A DNA stretch of 64,000 nucleotides from Paragonimus skrjabini miyazakii (taxonomy: Eukaryota; Platyhelminthes; Trematoda; Plagiorchiida; Troglotrematidae), in assembly GCA_014338405.1 (NCBI GenBank), contig JTDE01001085.1:12602-76601 (forward strand). Direction: 5' to 3'. Position numbers and translations under genes: made by a program. The notes under the pieces are model-generated. The model was not told where the DNA came from. It worked only from the letters and a program-made list of their open reading frames with translations, and searched no databases. This document shows, one piece after another, positions 34,190 to 45,482 of this stretch. How positions within the stretch are numbered: position 1 is the first letter of the stretch; the number at the start of each line of letters is the position of its first letter.

Positions 34190-34265
34190 AGGCGCATTTG
34201 GTTAAGCGTGCTTGCTGCGATAATTTAATTCGCTTCAACCCTGTGTTCAGTCTATTAGGCAGCAA
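34190..34265 (+). repeat. possible tRNA-like SINE head
   Basis: TAGGCGCATTTGGTTAAGCG resembles a tRNA D-arm/A-box and CGCTTCAACCCTG about 30 bases later resembles a B-box. No matching copy elsewhere in the window and no body could be identified. Confidence 0.25.
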
Positions 34266-34619
34266 AATGTTCGCCAATGTTTGTCACCGGTGGCGATTTA
34301 ATGCTTGCCAAGGAATGAACTCGGTTTGGCAAGTGTTCATCGCTTGAGTTGCACAAGTGCCTCACCTGCTGCTTGTAAATTTTGTCAACGGTCACTTCAT
34401 TCGCACAACAGACCTAATCAGTGTGAACGTGCTCACAAACGAAGGTTTGAGGGTTTAGGTTGTTAAGACCTGTTAAGTGTTAATGGACAGATGGTAAAAA
34501 CTTGGGTAACGATTAACGTGTTAACGATCAACTCAACACTTGTGTAAAGAGGGCCAGTTGGAGGTAAAGAATCAATAGTGTTGTGTGAGATGTACAACGG
34601 GTGTTTACTAATCATGTTA

Positions 34620-34806
34620 CCGTATGGCTCGGATATCCATCTTAGTTGCGAGGGAAAGCATACATGTGGTGCCTAATGACATCAACTTCTCCAGACATCC
34701 GTCCTCAAGTGAAATGGCCTCATAAAAAACATCATAGACCGCCGCTTCCTGTTTTGCAACCGATAAGTAGGAGAACGAAAGTGTGAAATTTCCGATGAAT
34801 GGAGCA
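34620..34806 (-). CDS. possible single coding exon, unrecognised
   Basis: On the minus strand about 62 codons read ATAPFIGNFTLSFSYLSVAK and on through EEAISLEDG-like acidic text to MDIRAI. The piece is bounded by a pyrimidine-containing tract ending CAAAAG upstream and by CG|GTAACA downstream, which could be splice sites. I recognise no family, and an open frame this short can occur by chance. The codon composition looks more protein-like than neighbouring frames, but that is impression only. Confidence 0.15.
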
Positions 34807-34909
34807 GTGGCTTTTGACACCCAGAAGATATAGTTAGGTAATGACGTTGCAAAGAGAAGTTGAGAGATGCCAGCTGCCTGGCTAGAGACGTTCTTAATTC
34901 CTGCAATGT

Positions 34910-36960
34910 AAGGTAGTCATTGACATACGTTCATTTCAACGAGTGTATAGGATTTCTTCTGTGTGACTTTCAACTTTACACAGTTGTAGTACTTAAATCT
35001 ACAACGTTCTAGGTAGTTATTAGTAGCTGTAATCTGAAATGCGTCAAACTACGAAATACAGTGCACGAATCAAATATTTCCATTATCAGTTCATCAGTAA
35101 AACAACGGCAGTGAAGAAGGGAAAAACCGTGTTCAAAATAACTTCACATCGCTGGATGCCAACAGCATTCACATTGTCCAGCGAGGTTCCTTAACTTTGT
35201 GATTTGGTCCAGTGTGTACAGTGTATATTTTAAAAACAATACTGACAATGCTACATACTGTTATGAATTGCATGGATGGCGTTGAAACTGTTTGATCAGA
35301 TTCATGTTTACTATTAAGTTGAGCGTAACTCATCAGCTCAGTACCGCGAGTTGAGACAGTCTGATGAACGAAGCGACCCTGTGTGTGCTGAAACCATTAA
35401 GACGTTTGTACAACGAAGCCAGATTTTCTAAGCTACTAAGTAAAGTTTACAAAACAACGAGTTGCACTTTCTACAGGTAAATTCAACATTCTCCAGCATA
35501 TCGAACACATGAAAATATCATGTCAAACAGTGATTATTTCCAGAGATACGGTTAAACAGTTGAACATCACGCGAGGCCAGTCATCAGTAGTTCATCATTG
35601 TGAGTTCCGCCATGTTTCGTGTGGATGAGTATGGAAGAGTGTCAAGCGACTGGACACGACTAAGTCGGCTTTCCGCAAGTTCCCAGTTTAGTCAAGATCT
35701 TTCTGTGCTTCATTAGTGATGATGTTGATTGAAGGATTTATCGGAGCTGAACGAAGAGTTACCTTCCGAGTCTCTTTGATTACGGCTGTAAATGCTGAAA
35801 CTGAAGCTTTAAGTGTATGTGCTGAGATTGCAGTAGTTACTCAATCACACACCATATTTATTTTATAGCGACCTACATGGAATACGCTTACTAACTCAAT
35901 AACATAGATCCACGCGAGCTTGGAGTGCTCGTAGCAATAGTGTTGTCTTCTATAATGTGACGAATTTACGTTTGAATATCTCGCTGACCGGTCGTATTAC
36001 TGACAGTGTCTATTAGGAGAATGGGAAGATATCAGTGTCTGCGAATGCAACCTGGCTGTGCGATTAGTCCGGACGGGCTATCCCAAAAAGGAACAGTTGA
36101 GTCAATGATACTGATTGGAAACAAGACAGAACATTCCCAAGTTATCACACTCAAAGACCATTCTTTGAGCTCTGTTGCTCTGACTCACGATGTAAACTAT
36201 TTTTCATCAAGATAACGCCCTAGTTCGTGTACTCTGTCTTTAAATCATGATACTTATATCACAGCACAAACTAGTCGGATCGTCCTGCATACCGTAGTGA
36301 CCCTATTGAGCACAGACTCAAAGAAGAATTGAAAGAAACTTTACAGGGGTTTTACAAGGTTTTGAAATAAAAATAATCGTAGGGTTTCTTCTCAAATAAA
36401 CAGCAGATGGCTAATAGTACTACCGTGCATAGCAATTGAATTTAGTTTTCAAAATGAATGAGAAACATTTGGATTCCATTCATTTTTAAAAACTTTTATT
36501 CTGAATGTTAATTTTCATCTGTTTTTGCGTGTTCTCACTGATGATGATTTGTTTACGTTTAACCGATAGAAACCATATGACTAATATTCGTATATTTTCT
36601 CCACATATCCCCACAAATAAACAGAATGTTAGCGACGAAAACTGACTCAGACATTTCACAAGTACAAATGACCTTTGTAATACTTAGCATGTCGTCTAAG
36701 CTACAGTGCCTATTTCTATAATCATCTTCCCTTCATCTAGTTCTTTGGAACCATAGACATTAAGCTCATTAATAGACATTCATCCAAACGAGTTCACCGC
36801 CAAACTCCATTGTCCCAGGCAGTAGGACAATCAAGTTGAATTTCAGTCTGAAACCTGCGCAGACAAATTCACCCGCACGAGGAGAACAGTGTGTCAAATT
36901 CTGGTTGCAGCCGAACTTATCCGTACTCGCTTGTACGACGTTCGGATACTCCATAAATAA
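34910..36960. other. anonymous stretch
   Basis: Only short frames and no recognisable repeat. A CTGATGA-containing piece at 35,361 was tested as a hammerhead and rejected. Confidence 0.35.
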
Positions 36961-36964
36961 TCAT

Positions 36965-37275
36965 GCGTGCGGTTTCATGATTTCTATAATTTCAGTTGGA
37001 CTAGAAAGTTCAGATCACGGGATTACTGACGGGGGATAACACGACAGTTACTGTGTCTTCGTTTGAGGCGGTCGTAAAATCTGAGCAACACTCACGGGCT
37101 TTTGCGGTCTTGTGTTTAGATGCAGCAGTTTTGTTGCACTTAACATGAGGTCACTAGTGTATTAGTCAGCAAGGCTGCCTATTGAAAGTTTGGCCTCAGT
37201 CTGGGTCTCAGCCATGGCGGAGATGGGCACCGTTGAATGAATGTAACAAGAACGAAACTTTGGTCAATCATCGGT
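36965..37275 (+). mobile_element. tRNA-derived SINE (copy S3)
   Basis: Aligns with the 60.4-kb copy over most of its length: GATTACTGACGGGGGATAAC against GGTTATCGACGGGAGTTAAC in the leader, AACATGAGGTCAC, TATTAGTCAGCAAGGCTGCC in the tRNA-like D-arm region, and a worn B-box. At the 3' end the first hammerhead block is damaged, but the second is kept as AACGAAAC (37,250-37,257), followed by TTTGGTC. Useful as a witness that the family consensus has CGAAAC. Confidence 0.6.
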
Positions 37276-39479
37276 TTCCAAGGCGTTCTGGTTGTTTAGT
37301 CCATCAGGATTCAGAATATGTACGAACACAAGCGGTGTTGAGTTTATAAATTCATATATCTATTGACGGGACAGTTAGCCAACGATAACAATTACACCAT
37401 ATCTGAAATTACTACCTCGCACTTGGCAAATGTTCGTATAAAACTACTCCACTGCTATTTAAAAGAACTAGTTGGTGTCACAGCTAAACACTGTGGCAGA
37501 CTTGGTAGACCGGGTTAGTCCTGATAATTTCGGTGACAATTGGAACAGTGTCTGTGTTTGACGAGCGCTTCACCTGTTGGGCTACAAAACGAAGTTGGAG
37601 TCTCAAAACTTTCAGATTAGGATTCGGCTACTTGCCGTTAGATAACATTCCTTGCATAATCCAGGAGACTGATGGCTTGGAATGTTTGCTCTGGCAAATT
37701 TTGTTTATCCGATCTCTTTTAACTCACTACAGATACCACAATGCTCACCAAACTTTTCACAACCGATTTCGGTTTGGACTACTTTAAGTAATGCTTTATT
37801 TGCTACCGGTTACTTCAGTATAAGCATTTTAGGCTTGTGGTTCTGAAAACTGCACCAGTATATGTGCAGTCTTCATGCTTTGTTGGCAGTCACCCAGTGG
37901 ACTGTGGTAAAAGTTGGCTGTTCCGCGGTGATGTTCGTTTCCGCATATTAAAACAAAGGTCATAAATTCTAACGTAATAACTTTCGACCCAACTACCCAT
38001 TACCTATACATCTACCGACGAGTTTAGTTCGAAAAACATTCCTTCCATGTTCAGGTAAACACGAATAAGAAAATTACAAGGAAGCCTGCGGTTGTTAATC
38101 AATATATTAAGTTTCCAGTGCAATATATTCGTTTTGAAATCAACCGGTGAGAGTGCTCGAGAGTGAAATAGCTTCTTCAACAAACCCATAATATCTCAAT
38201 TACCCAGATGACCTTGACTGTAGCATGGTTAGTCAAACTATAAGAATCAAGCGTTTGCACCGGATTGTTATAGCAACGAATTCTGTCTGAGATAACCGAA
38301 TGCGCAGAGGTTTACTGTCAGCGAAGAACAACGGTTGGGGTTTACAGATCGAAATGTGACAAACTGTTATGTAAGTATAAATGTTAACGGATGTAGAAGC
38401 ATTGTAACACTCGGTCTCAACAAATATCACTGGTTCACGGTAGAATGTGTTTGCAGTTGTGCAATACTCATTTGAGAAATATTAACTGAAATACACAATT
38501 GTGAAGAAAGTGGAATTTTTTACATTAGTGCATATTAGAAGATGCTGAATTGTTGAACACATTATCTCAGGATATGAGTATATACATTGTATGTGAGGCT
38601 CCCGAAATGTCCGACTACCAGAATTTTGTATCGATATAGTTGATTTTGGTTAGAATAAGAGTGGAGTGGTAAGTTTTATAACAAGATAGTTCCAACGACT
38701 GATGAGCAAATAAGCGAATGAGCACTTGATCACCTTTCGGATACACTCAAGAATAACTTCCAGTTTACTGTGTATCTTTTTTTCCACTGAATAATTCCGG
38801 AGGCAACGGGATAATGCACACAAAGTTGTGACACTGTCACTATTTGTTATCCGATTGTAAATGGTACCCTAAGTTCATTCCTCAGCTACGGAATTTCAAG
38901 TCTTTCGAATAAATTTCAGTTGACAACCACTTTTCTTGGACACTCAGTCATCGTTTTTTGGTTATATCCCAATATCTGGAGCCTGGTACTATTCAACACG
39001 AGAAGCCTTGACTATTGATCCTTGGCTGTGTTCCTTAGTCGGTCAAAGATAATGTCACTGTCAGGGTTACTTTGACCTTCTGTTCAGTGTTTTTACTATT
39101 GCGCAAAGCCAGATTGACTTGTTGATGGCAAGAACGATTGATTGCGTGTCCCCACATCCTTCAAGAACGTATCAATACGCTGTGCTTGGTACACGCACAC
39201 CCATAAACAACTACATCTAACAGCAGCTAGTAGACACCGATTCAGTTTTCATAACATTTCTGCTCCTCGTATTTTCAATAAGTTGAGAAGGCTGATGGTT
39301 GCTGATTCAAACAGTTCACATGCAAACAGACAAGAAAACTGAAACCTTATAAATAAATAGATCCATTCAGATCTCTTCGTCGCACACCTGGCAACTTACA
39401 ACGAACTCGCATTATTTGTGAACAAAAGTAGATATACGTCACTGACATGACTCACGAACGTACTCTATAGTACCCGAAA
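37276..39479. other. anonymous stretch
   Basis: No gene or repeat recognised. A CTGATGAGCAAATAAGCGAA motif at 38,700 resembles a hammerhead core but fails in the last block (see rejected). Confidence 0.35.
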
Positions 39480-39640
39480 TCGGGAGAGATTCGATCAGTT
39501 GACCAGGCAGTATAATTAAGCTACTCAACGCAACGTCTAACATTGTTTCTGAGCACATGAATAGACCTCATGGTGCATAGTTTCGCAATGACTAAAACCT
39601 GGACTCTGGTGCTCTTTTTCGTGAAGTATCCCTGCTGCAC
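39480..39640 (+). mobile_element. SINE 3' part (copy S4), internally deleted
   Basis: GCAATGACTAAAACCTGGAC followed by TCTGGTGCTCTTTTTCG corresponds to the hammerhead 3' half and the stem I strand of the family. The first core block is reduced to ATGA. Upstream similarity to the family leader is weak. Confidence 0.4.
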
Positions 39641-40326
39641 AGTTCATTAAAGAAGACTGACTTATAATGGCCGTCCGTTCAGTCACATTTGCATCTGAGC
39701 AGATTTCAGGTTATTCAGTCGTCTCTAAAGGAGAAGCGGTAACTGCCTTGTTAATGAGACGACTTTCTCTGATGATCAAAGACTGGAATTAACACGGCAC
39801 TAATGCTTGTTCTCCAGTAACGTGAACACTACTCATGAACGGAGGTAGTTGATCGTTTAGATATGAAAAGCCGGTCGCGTCGAAGGAAGACAATGGCGCA
39901 GTTGCCAAAACGGTGGCTTCATAAGGACGTGGGATGCAGTTCTGATCCTGATTGTTGCAAAGATAGGCACTACTGAAGAGCTCTAACAAGATTAGAACTA
40001 GAGTACAATGTTTCTGTTCAGAAGGACCAGGATGAAAAGTTTATGTGGGTGCGAAAATTGCGATCCACCAAGATTGAAGTTCCACTCACGTCAACCAAAT
40101 CCGGTGTTATCTATTAACGCTTCCAGTATTCGCATTGCGATAACGGGAATATAGACATGTAGACAAACATGTTTTCGATACTACATCTTCCGGCTTATAA
40201 AATTATATACAAAATTAATGGAGTTAGAGTGAAATATCGATCGGATGTATTGCAAACAAACCAGGTCACTGGTCAGTTAGCTAGCAATGGTTTGATTGGT
40301 CAATTACCTCACGCTCCTCCATTGGT

Positions 40327-40700
40327 TTGACCGGGCACATTGACCATAGATCTGGTGAACTTGTGGCCACGGTTGATGCAGCGCCTGAACAAACCGCTTT
40401 TGATGGCAATGTCGCACCAAGCAACCTGATTCCAATAACCTTAGCAGTACAAAGTGTTTTCAGTCGGATGGCTTTTGATGGGTCACCTGGCAGGCGATAT
40501 GCCACACTGAAGGCTTGATCAGTTTTCACCTAGTGCCCGCTTTCATTCAGATGAGCGAGGATAGTACTTTTGACTGATCGTTTTCTCCCTTGCTCCAGCC
40601 ACCCTGGATGGTGTTCTCGGATTCGTTTCGAAAACCGTCTTAAAGTCCGACCAATTTAACCTACCCCATAGGAACAAGTGAATGAGTGGATACACATAGA
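40327..40700 (-). pseudogene. PLE-3 GIY-YIG endonuclease domain
   Basis: About 120 codons with one or two stops on the minus strand: FTCSYGVGxIGRTLRRFSKR (x is a stop at the tyrosine position of 'YIG'), EHHPGWLEQGRKRSVKSTIL, AHLNESGH, AFSVAYRLPGDPSKAIRLKT and LCTAKVIGIRLLGATL. The order and the 'Lxx.AEAIGIRLLxPTL' ending are diagnostic for PLEs. The damage is light compared with the gypsy element. Confidence 0.8.
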
Positions 40701-41149
40701 TGAGGTATGAACTGTCAGCCGGTCTTTGTTATAAAAGTTGAAAACAGGGATGTGGTGGACCGGATACGGAGTTCACCTGTGAAATGTGTCCTGCTGACTG
40801 CCTGGCTGAACTTATTTCTCAATCATTCTACAACATTATCACCTTTGAATGGCACTCAAATGGACACAGGATTCTTTCTTATGCTTTGCACTTCAGGTCT
40901 AGGTGATGTTCTGATCATGTTTATGATGATAAATCGTTCCAGACAGCCGCCATCACTGCCTTGCGTATCCGCAGAACAAATTTTGTGTGCCCTGTCACTT
41001 GAGCAACGCATTCGATTTGATTTTGTTTCAGCAGTACAAAGCTGTGAAAGTTTGTGTATCGACGTTTTCAGGTATTCTTGCGTTGAATAGCGCCGTCTAT
41101 TCGTCGAAGTAATCGAACATTTAGGAGAGATATTTGGCTTTCAGTCTCT

Positions 41150-41860
41150 CCCTCGAACGTAAACTTAATTGACTGGTGGGCGCTAGCGAACCTGTCATAT
41201 ACCTATATGTATATATTAATATCCCAGCTAGTAATGACAAATATTTCGTCTGCGTATTGATGGTACTGACTAAACTGGTTGATGGTGTGTTCAAGCTTTC
41301 CCGTGAATATATCGGTCGGAAGAGCTCCCAGCATGGATATCATTGTTACACCATCTGTCCGTCAATACAACGCATCGCTGAATAACAATTTTACCTCGAC
41401 TGTGCATCGAAGCAGAAACTCATTTAATTTCAATTTTAGCAACCTAGCATCAAGTCCGGTTTCAAACACGTAGTCACAGATAAGACTGATAGTTTTTAGC
41501 AACGGTATGTTAGTGAATAGCGACACTATGTCCAAGGAGTATGACTTTTGTGGATTTATTTCAACGTCCTGTGTGCATTCGACAAATTCAAATACATTAT
41601 GCAGACTGGACGGGATAATAGTTTTTTGGACGATTTTAAGCAGTTCCACTAGCCACTTGTTCGTCGAATGATGGTGCACAAGTTCGTCATGCCATGTATT
41701 AGACGAACCGGTACACCATGTTTGTATACCTTCGGTAGTCCATAGAGACGGGGCAAGGTAGAACCCTGTAGTCATAGTTGCTCGGAAATCGCAGCGGTTA
41801 CCAACTTTTCGTCCTTAATGACTTCAAACGTTTAGTGATCTGATGTTCAGCATACTCATT
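41150..41860 (-). pseudogene. PLE-3 reverse transcriptase domain
   Basis: The minus-strand frames give AAISEQL, TLPRLYGLPKVYKHGVPV, KWLVELLKIVQKTIIPSSL, SYSLDIVSLFTNIPLLKTI (first catalytic Asp kept), DGVTMISMLGALPTDIFTGK (from 'DGVAMGSPLGPLLADIFM') and QYADEIFVI. The block from 41,775 to 41,362 is open for 137 codons. Two frame changes and several substitutions in the 'GSPLGP' and 'YxDD' boxes mark it as inactive. Confidence 0.85.
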
Positions 41861-44630
41861 TTAGTCTTTATCTATCAGTCAACTTTAAAATAGTGCACTC
41901 AAAACTTTTCGGGAATTTATAATAGCATCAGAAGTGGTTGAGTTTTAAAAAAATCCAAGGATAGGGATAAAACACAGGATGATGTTTCTAGTGAGTTAAT
42001 TTCATGTGTTCATTCATGAAACTAACATAAATATTTACAAAGTAAAAGAGTACAAGAATCATCAGGATCATTACAATGTCAACACTGTTGGATGATCTGG
42101 AGTAATTTGAGGTTTTAATTTGACCGTGAAAGCAAAAATACTGGAAAGAAAAATGCCTTCGGTTAGTATTTTTGACGGGGGAGTCAAACAACCAAGCAGT
42201 CAGTCCGCATAAGCATTTATTGGTACAACACCTACGATAGTAAGCTCTTGGGGGTGACAAAAATTGTGACAATTTGAAAGAGCCAACCAAGAGGCAATGT
42301 GGCCAAAATATCGTGCAGGCAATTCTAAGGAACATTTGTTCAAAAATCAGTACCGTACGCATGAGCAAAGGGTTTGAATCGAGTCCATCTGTCTAGGTTG
42401 TTAGATCCTCTACATGAAACGAAATTGTCTAGTGCTTAAATAATCCTGCGTAATGGCACTTAACAAGTCGATTAACTGGTTAGTTCGACGGAAACCTAAG
42501 CTTAGACAGGTTAACCGGTTTGAAGATAATTAGTCGCGTTCGATGCGGGCTTTGACTTTGACCTTGACTTCCGACTCAGCCTGTAATGTTAGAACTGTTC
42601 TCAAATGTGCCCAAATGGATATTCGTTCACGGAAAGCCACCAAAGTCTCAGGAGATAAACGCGTTCTAGATTGGTCGATATTTTGTACTGATTGAACGGC
42701 TCAGCCATCTGATCGATTTGTATTAATCCATATTATTCTATTGCATCGTCCTGTAATTGCAATCAAGTGTCAACAATGCTCACTCACAATCCAACAGATC
42801 TAACTACGGTCATTCGTTATACTTACATCGCCCAATTTGCCAGACTGAGTAGGACTACGTAATAGGCGCTAGTTGAAAGTGAGTTAACAGTTGTTTACAA
42901 TTATGGTTTTTGAGATTAACTTGGATTTCCAACCTGTAGGACAAGCACAGAACAATGTCTTTTCACATATGTAAGTAATTTACTTCGAAATTCCACTGAG
43001 TTATTACTGTTGAGTTATTATGGTTGAACTCGAGTAGAATTGAAGAATGCTAAGATCACTGAACGATTAATTTGTATTGAAACTGTGCGCCTCAAAATGG
43101 TTATTGTAGTGGATCAAAGAAACGAATCAATAATGTTACAACTCAGTTTAGCATGACTCACAGTAACTGTTCATAATAGATTCCATCGCACCAGATCCCA
43201 ATTCGGCCTCTCAAGTGGAAGCTGCCTCATTTAGATCACGATAACAAATGCCGCATGGAAAAAGAATGCAAGGCGCTAAAGTACGGAGTGTCGTATAGAA
43301 TCAGGCAGTTGACAAGTTGTTCATATTTGCAGAGAATGCAACAGGCATGAAAAAATTGTGTGTTTAGAGACTACACTGACTGGTTTCATTCCTGACCGAA
43401 TCCATCAAACAGAAAGATATGCACATTGGAATTCAGACCGGCAAAACTTGTGACACATGATTTGTTAACATCTACTCAGTTAACCGTTCTGTGGGTATTC
43501 ATTGATACAGGTTGGTCAATGCAAATGATTTGTTAAGAGATAGCATATGCATCAGCCCGAAATTTTTCCACACCTTTGCAGTTAAACGTGCCAAAAATGG
43601 TCTCATTTTGCTGGGTGATAAATCTAGAGGTGGATAATACTTTCGGAATACATTATGCTAACGTCCTTATCACTGATTAGAGGAGAGTAAAATCTCCGCT
43701 GGTATCGATATTCCTGATGACACTGTTTTATTTACTCTGCGGTGTGTATTGCTTCACGAAAGCTAGGAAAATGACAATATAACAACACGGATGTCCCTCA
43801 TCTATTTTTGTTTACTGGCGCTGAACAGGATTGACAAAGAGATTGGCGAGGATGTTAGGCGGTGTTTCAGCCGGTCTTAAGACCAGGACATAATTCTGCA
43901 GATTTTGATGGCTTGTACAATAATCCCATTCTTAAGTAGGTGATCACAACTGATCTGCAGACAAACCAATTTCGTTTCTAGCGTATCAGAATTCTTAGAG
44001 GGTGTGATTGACCACTGGTTGCAGGTTTATACTGTACACCTCACAATATTGGTTGATAATAAATATTGATTCCGAGAAGGTTTCTTCCAGCTAGCTAAAC
44101 CACTTGAACTCAAAGAGTAATGAACCGAAGCAACTGGTAGAAGCTAAGCGTCAGGCGTCTTCCTTCTGGTTTTCTTCAAGGCATTCAAAAGAGTTCTACC
44201 TCTGTATGAAACTCTACTAACATGACGTGACTGTCCGTTTACTGCTACCAAATGTCTCAAACATGTGTTTATTACTATGAAGACAAAGTGGCGTGCTACC
44301 TTGCTGACACGTTACAATTGACGATGTCCCTCAGCGTTTTAGTTTAGGCGTGCTGTGGCTGTTATCACTCTTCTTTAAAATATCACTGACTGTAAGTTCC
44401 CGAATACCCTTATAAATGCGGTGATTAGCACATTGTATTTCTGATAGAGAAACGTCCGATGGTTTGCTCCCCAGAGGGACAAGGTATCGGTTTCTAATAT
44501 ATACTGACGCATCATGTCCACTGGTTACATACTGAGTAAATGTTAAACGAAACGGTTAGTACCGTTGACGATAAACTGAGTGATATTCCCTTACCTTGAC
44601 TTAACTATAAATCAGCTTGTCAACAAAGCC
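41861..44630. other. anonymous stretch
   Basis: The longest frame (41,988-42,368 minus, 126 codons) has no recognisable domain. No repeat seen before the LINE at 44,631. Confidence 0.35.
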
Positions 44631-45482
44631 ATGTTGAGACTGTGGACAGTTTCACATAATTGGGTAGCACTATCTCGGCAGCGTGTACTATTGCTGATGA
44701 AATATCAGCGAGGGTAGCAAAGGCACGAGTTGCCTTTGTCGAATTGCGCCATCTGTGGCATTTAAAAAACGTTCCGTGCTCGCTGAAAGGAAGGGCATAT
44801 AATGCTTGTATACGTTGTGTTTCGTTCTATCGTTCGGAAACGTGGCCTATTCGCAACGAAGAACGCAACACACATGTGTTTGACCATCGTTGTCGCCCTC
44901 ACTTAGCCCACACTATGTGAACTGATCGCATGAGCAACACAGCCGTTCGCCGGCGCGTGTTCCAGAATGCTCGAGATAAGCTATCACTCGGTCAGCTGGT
45001 CAAGTTGCACAGCCTCTGATGGTTGCGTCATATTCTCTGTATGTCTGATGGTTTCCGGTATCGGGCATTATATACTGAGACCACCAACATTTGAGTGGAA
45101 CCACGTGATGGTCAAGCAACAACGTGGTCACGAAATAGGAATACCCCTACTGTTCCATTGAGCAAAGTGAGTAGGTGTCGCCTGTCTGGCTAGGGTCTTC
45201 ATCGTCACTTAAATCGCTGGTTAGAAACGCTATCCAAGATGGTGATATGTCGCACTCAGTGGTGTACCTTCATCCATACCATTTTCAGTTTTTTCGCCTG
45301 AGCTTCCTTTTATATGGTTACTATTATTGTTATTGCCATTATTATCATTCTAACCATTCGGGGAAACAATTCTTCCTCTCAGATATTTTATCTCACCGTT
45401 GAAGTGAGCGGTGGTCTGAGCCACAGTATCTTCTGTTCAGGCCCAAGGCCGTTGTGGGAGTGATGATAATGATTATGATAGT
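44631..45482 (+). mobile_element. 5'-truncated RTE LINE (copy c)
   Basis: Begins abruptly at TTGAGACTGTGGACAG, equal to a position inside the C-terminal region of the 26-kb copy, and runs to the 3' end. Recognisable pieces are STISAACTIADEISARVAKA, FVELRHLWHLKN, the XXLPG region around 45,175-45,200 and a 3' UTR ending GTGATGATAATGATTATG. It carries several stops and is clearly more diverged than copies a and b. Its (TGA)-like tail is also worn. Confidence 0.85.

Larger units (their letters stand above)
40300..41860 (-). mobile_element. Penelope-like element (PLE-3), reverse transcriptase to GIY-YIG
   Basis: The longest PLE in the window. On the minus strand it runs from LYGLPKVYKHGVPV (RT fingers, near 41,770) through SLDIVSLFTNIPLLKTI and YADEIFVI (catalytic box) to IGRTLRRFSKRIREHH and AHLNESGH (GIY-YIG) near 40,650-40,520. 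PLEs encode telomerase-like reverse transcriptases fused to this nuclease. Stops and shifts break it into pieces. The YxDD box reads YADE, losing the second catalytic Asp. Confidence 0.85.

Noticed and set aside
34617..34906. Second overlapping frame on the minus strand at this site
   Set aside because: It is a shadow of the possible exon in another frame and reads as unordered basic text.
35361..35394. CTGATGA followed 22 bases later by GAAAC (possible hammerhead)
   Set aside because: The bases between do not form stem II (A-U, then C-C and G-G), and no stem I partner is present.
38700..38725. CTGATGAGC ... GCGAAT (possible hammerhead)
   Set aside because: Stem II could form two pairs but the second block is GAAT, no cleavage triplet with a stem I partner follows, and no SINE or PLE surrounds it.
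40707..41090. 127-codon + strand frame
   Set aside because: It lies on the opposite strand of the Penelope element and shows no domain of its own.
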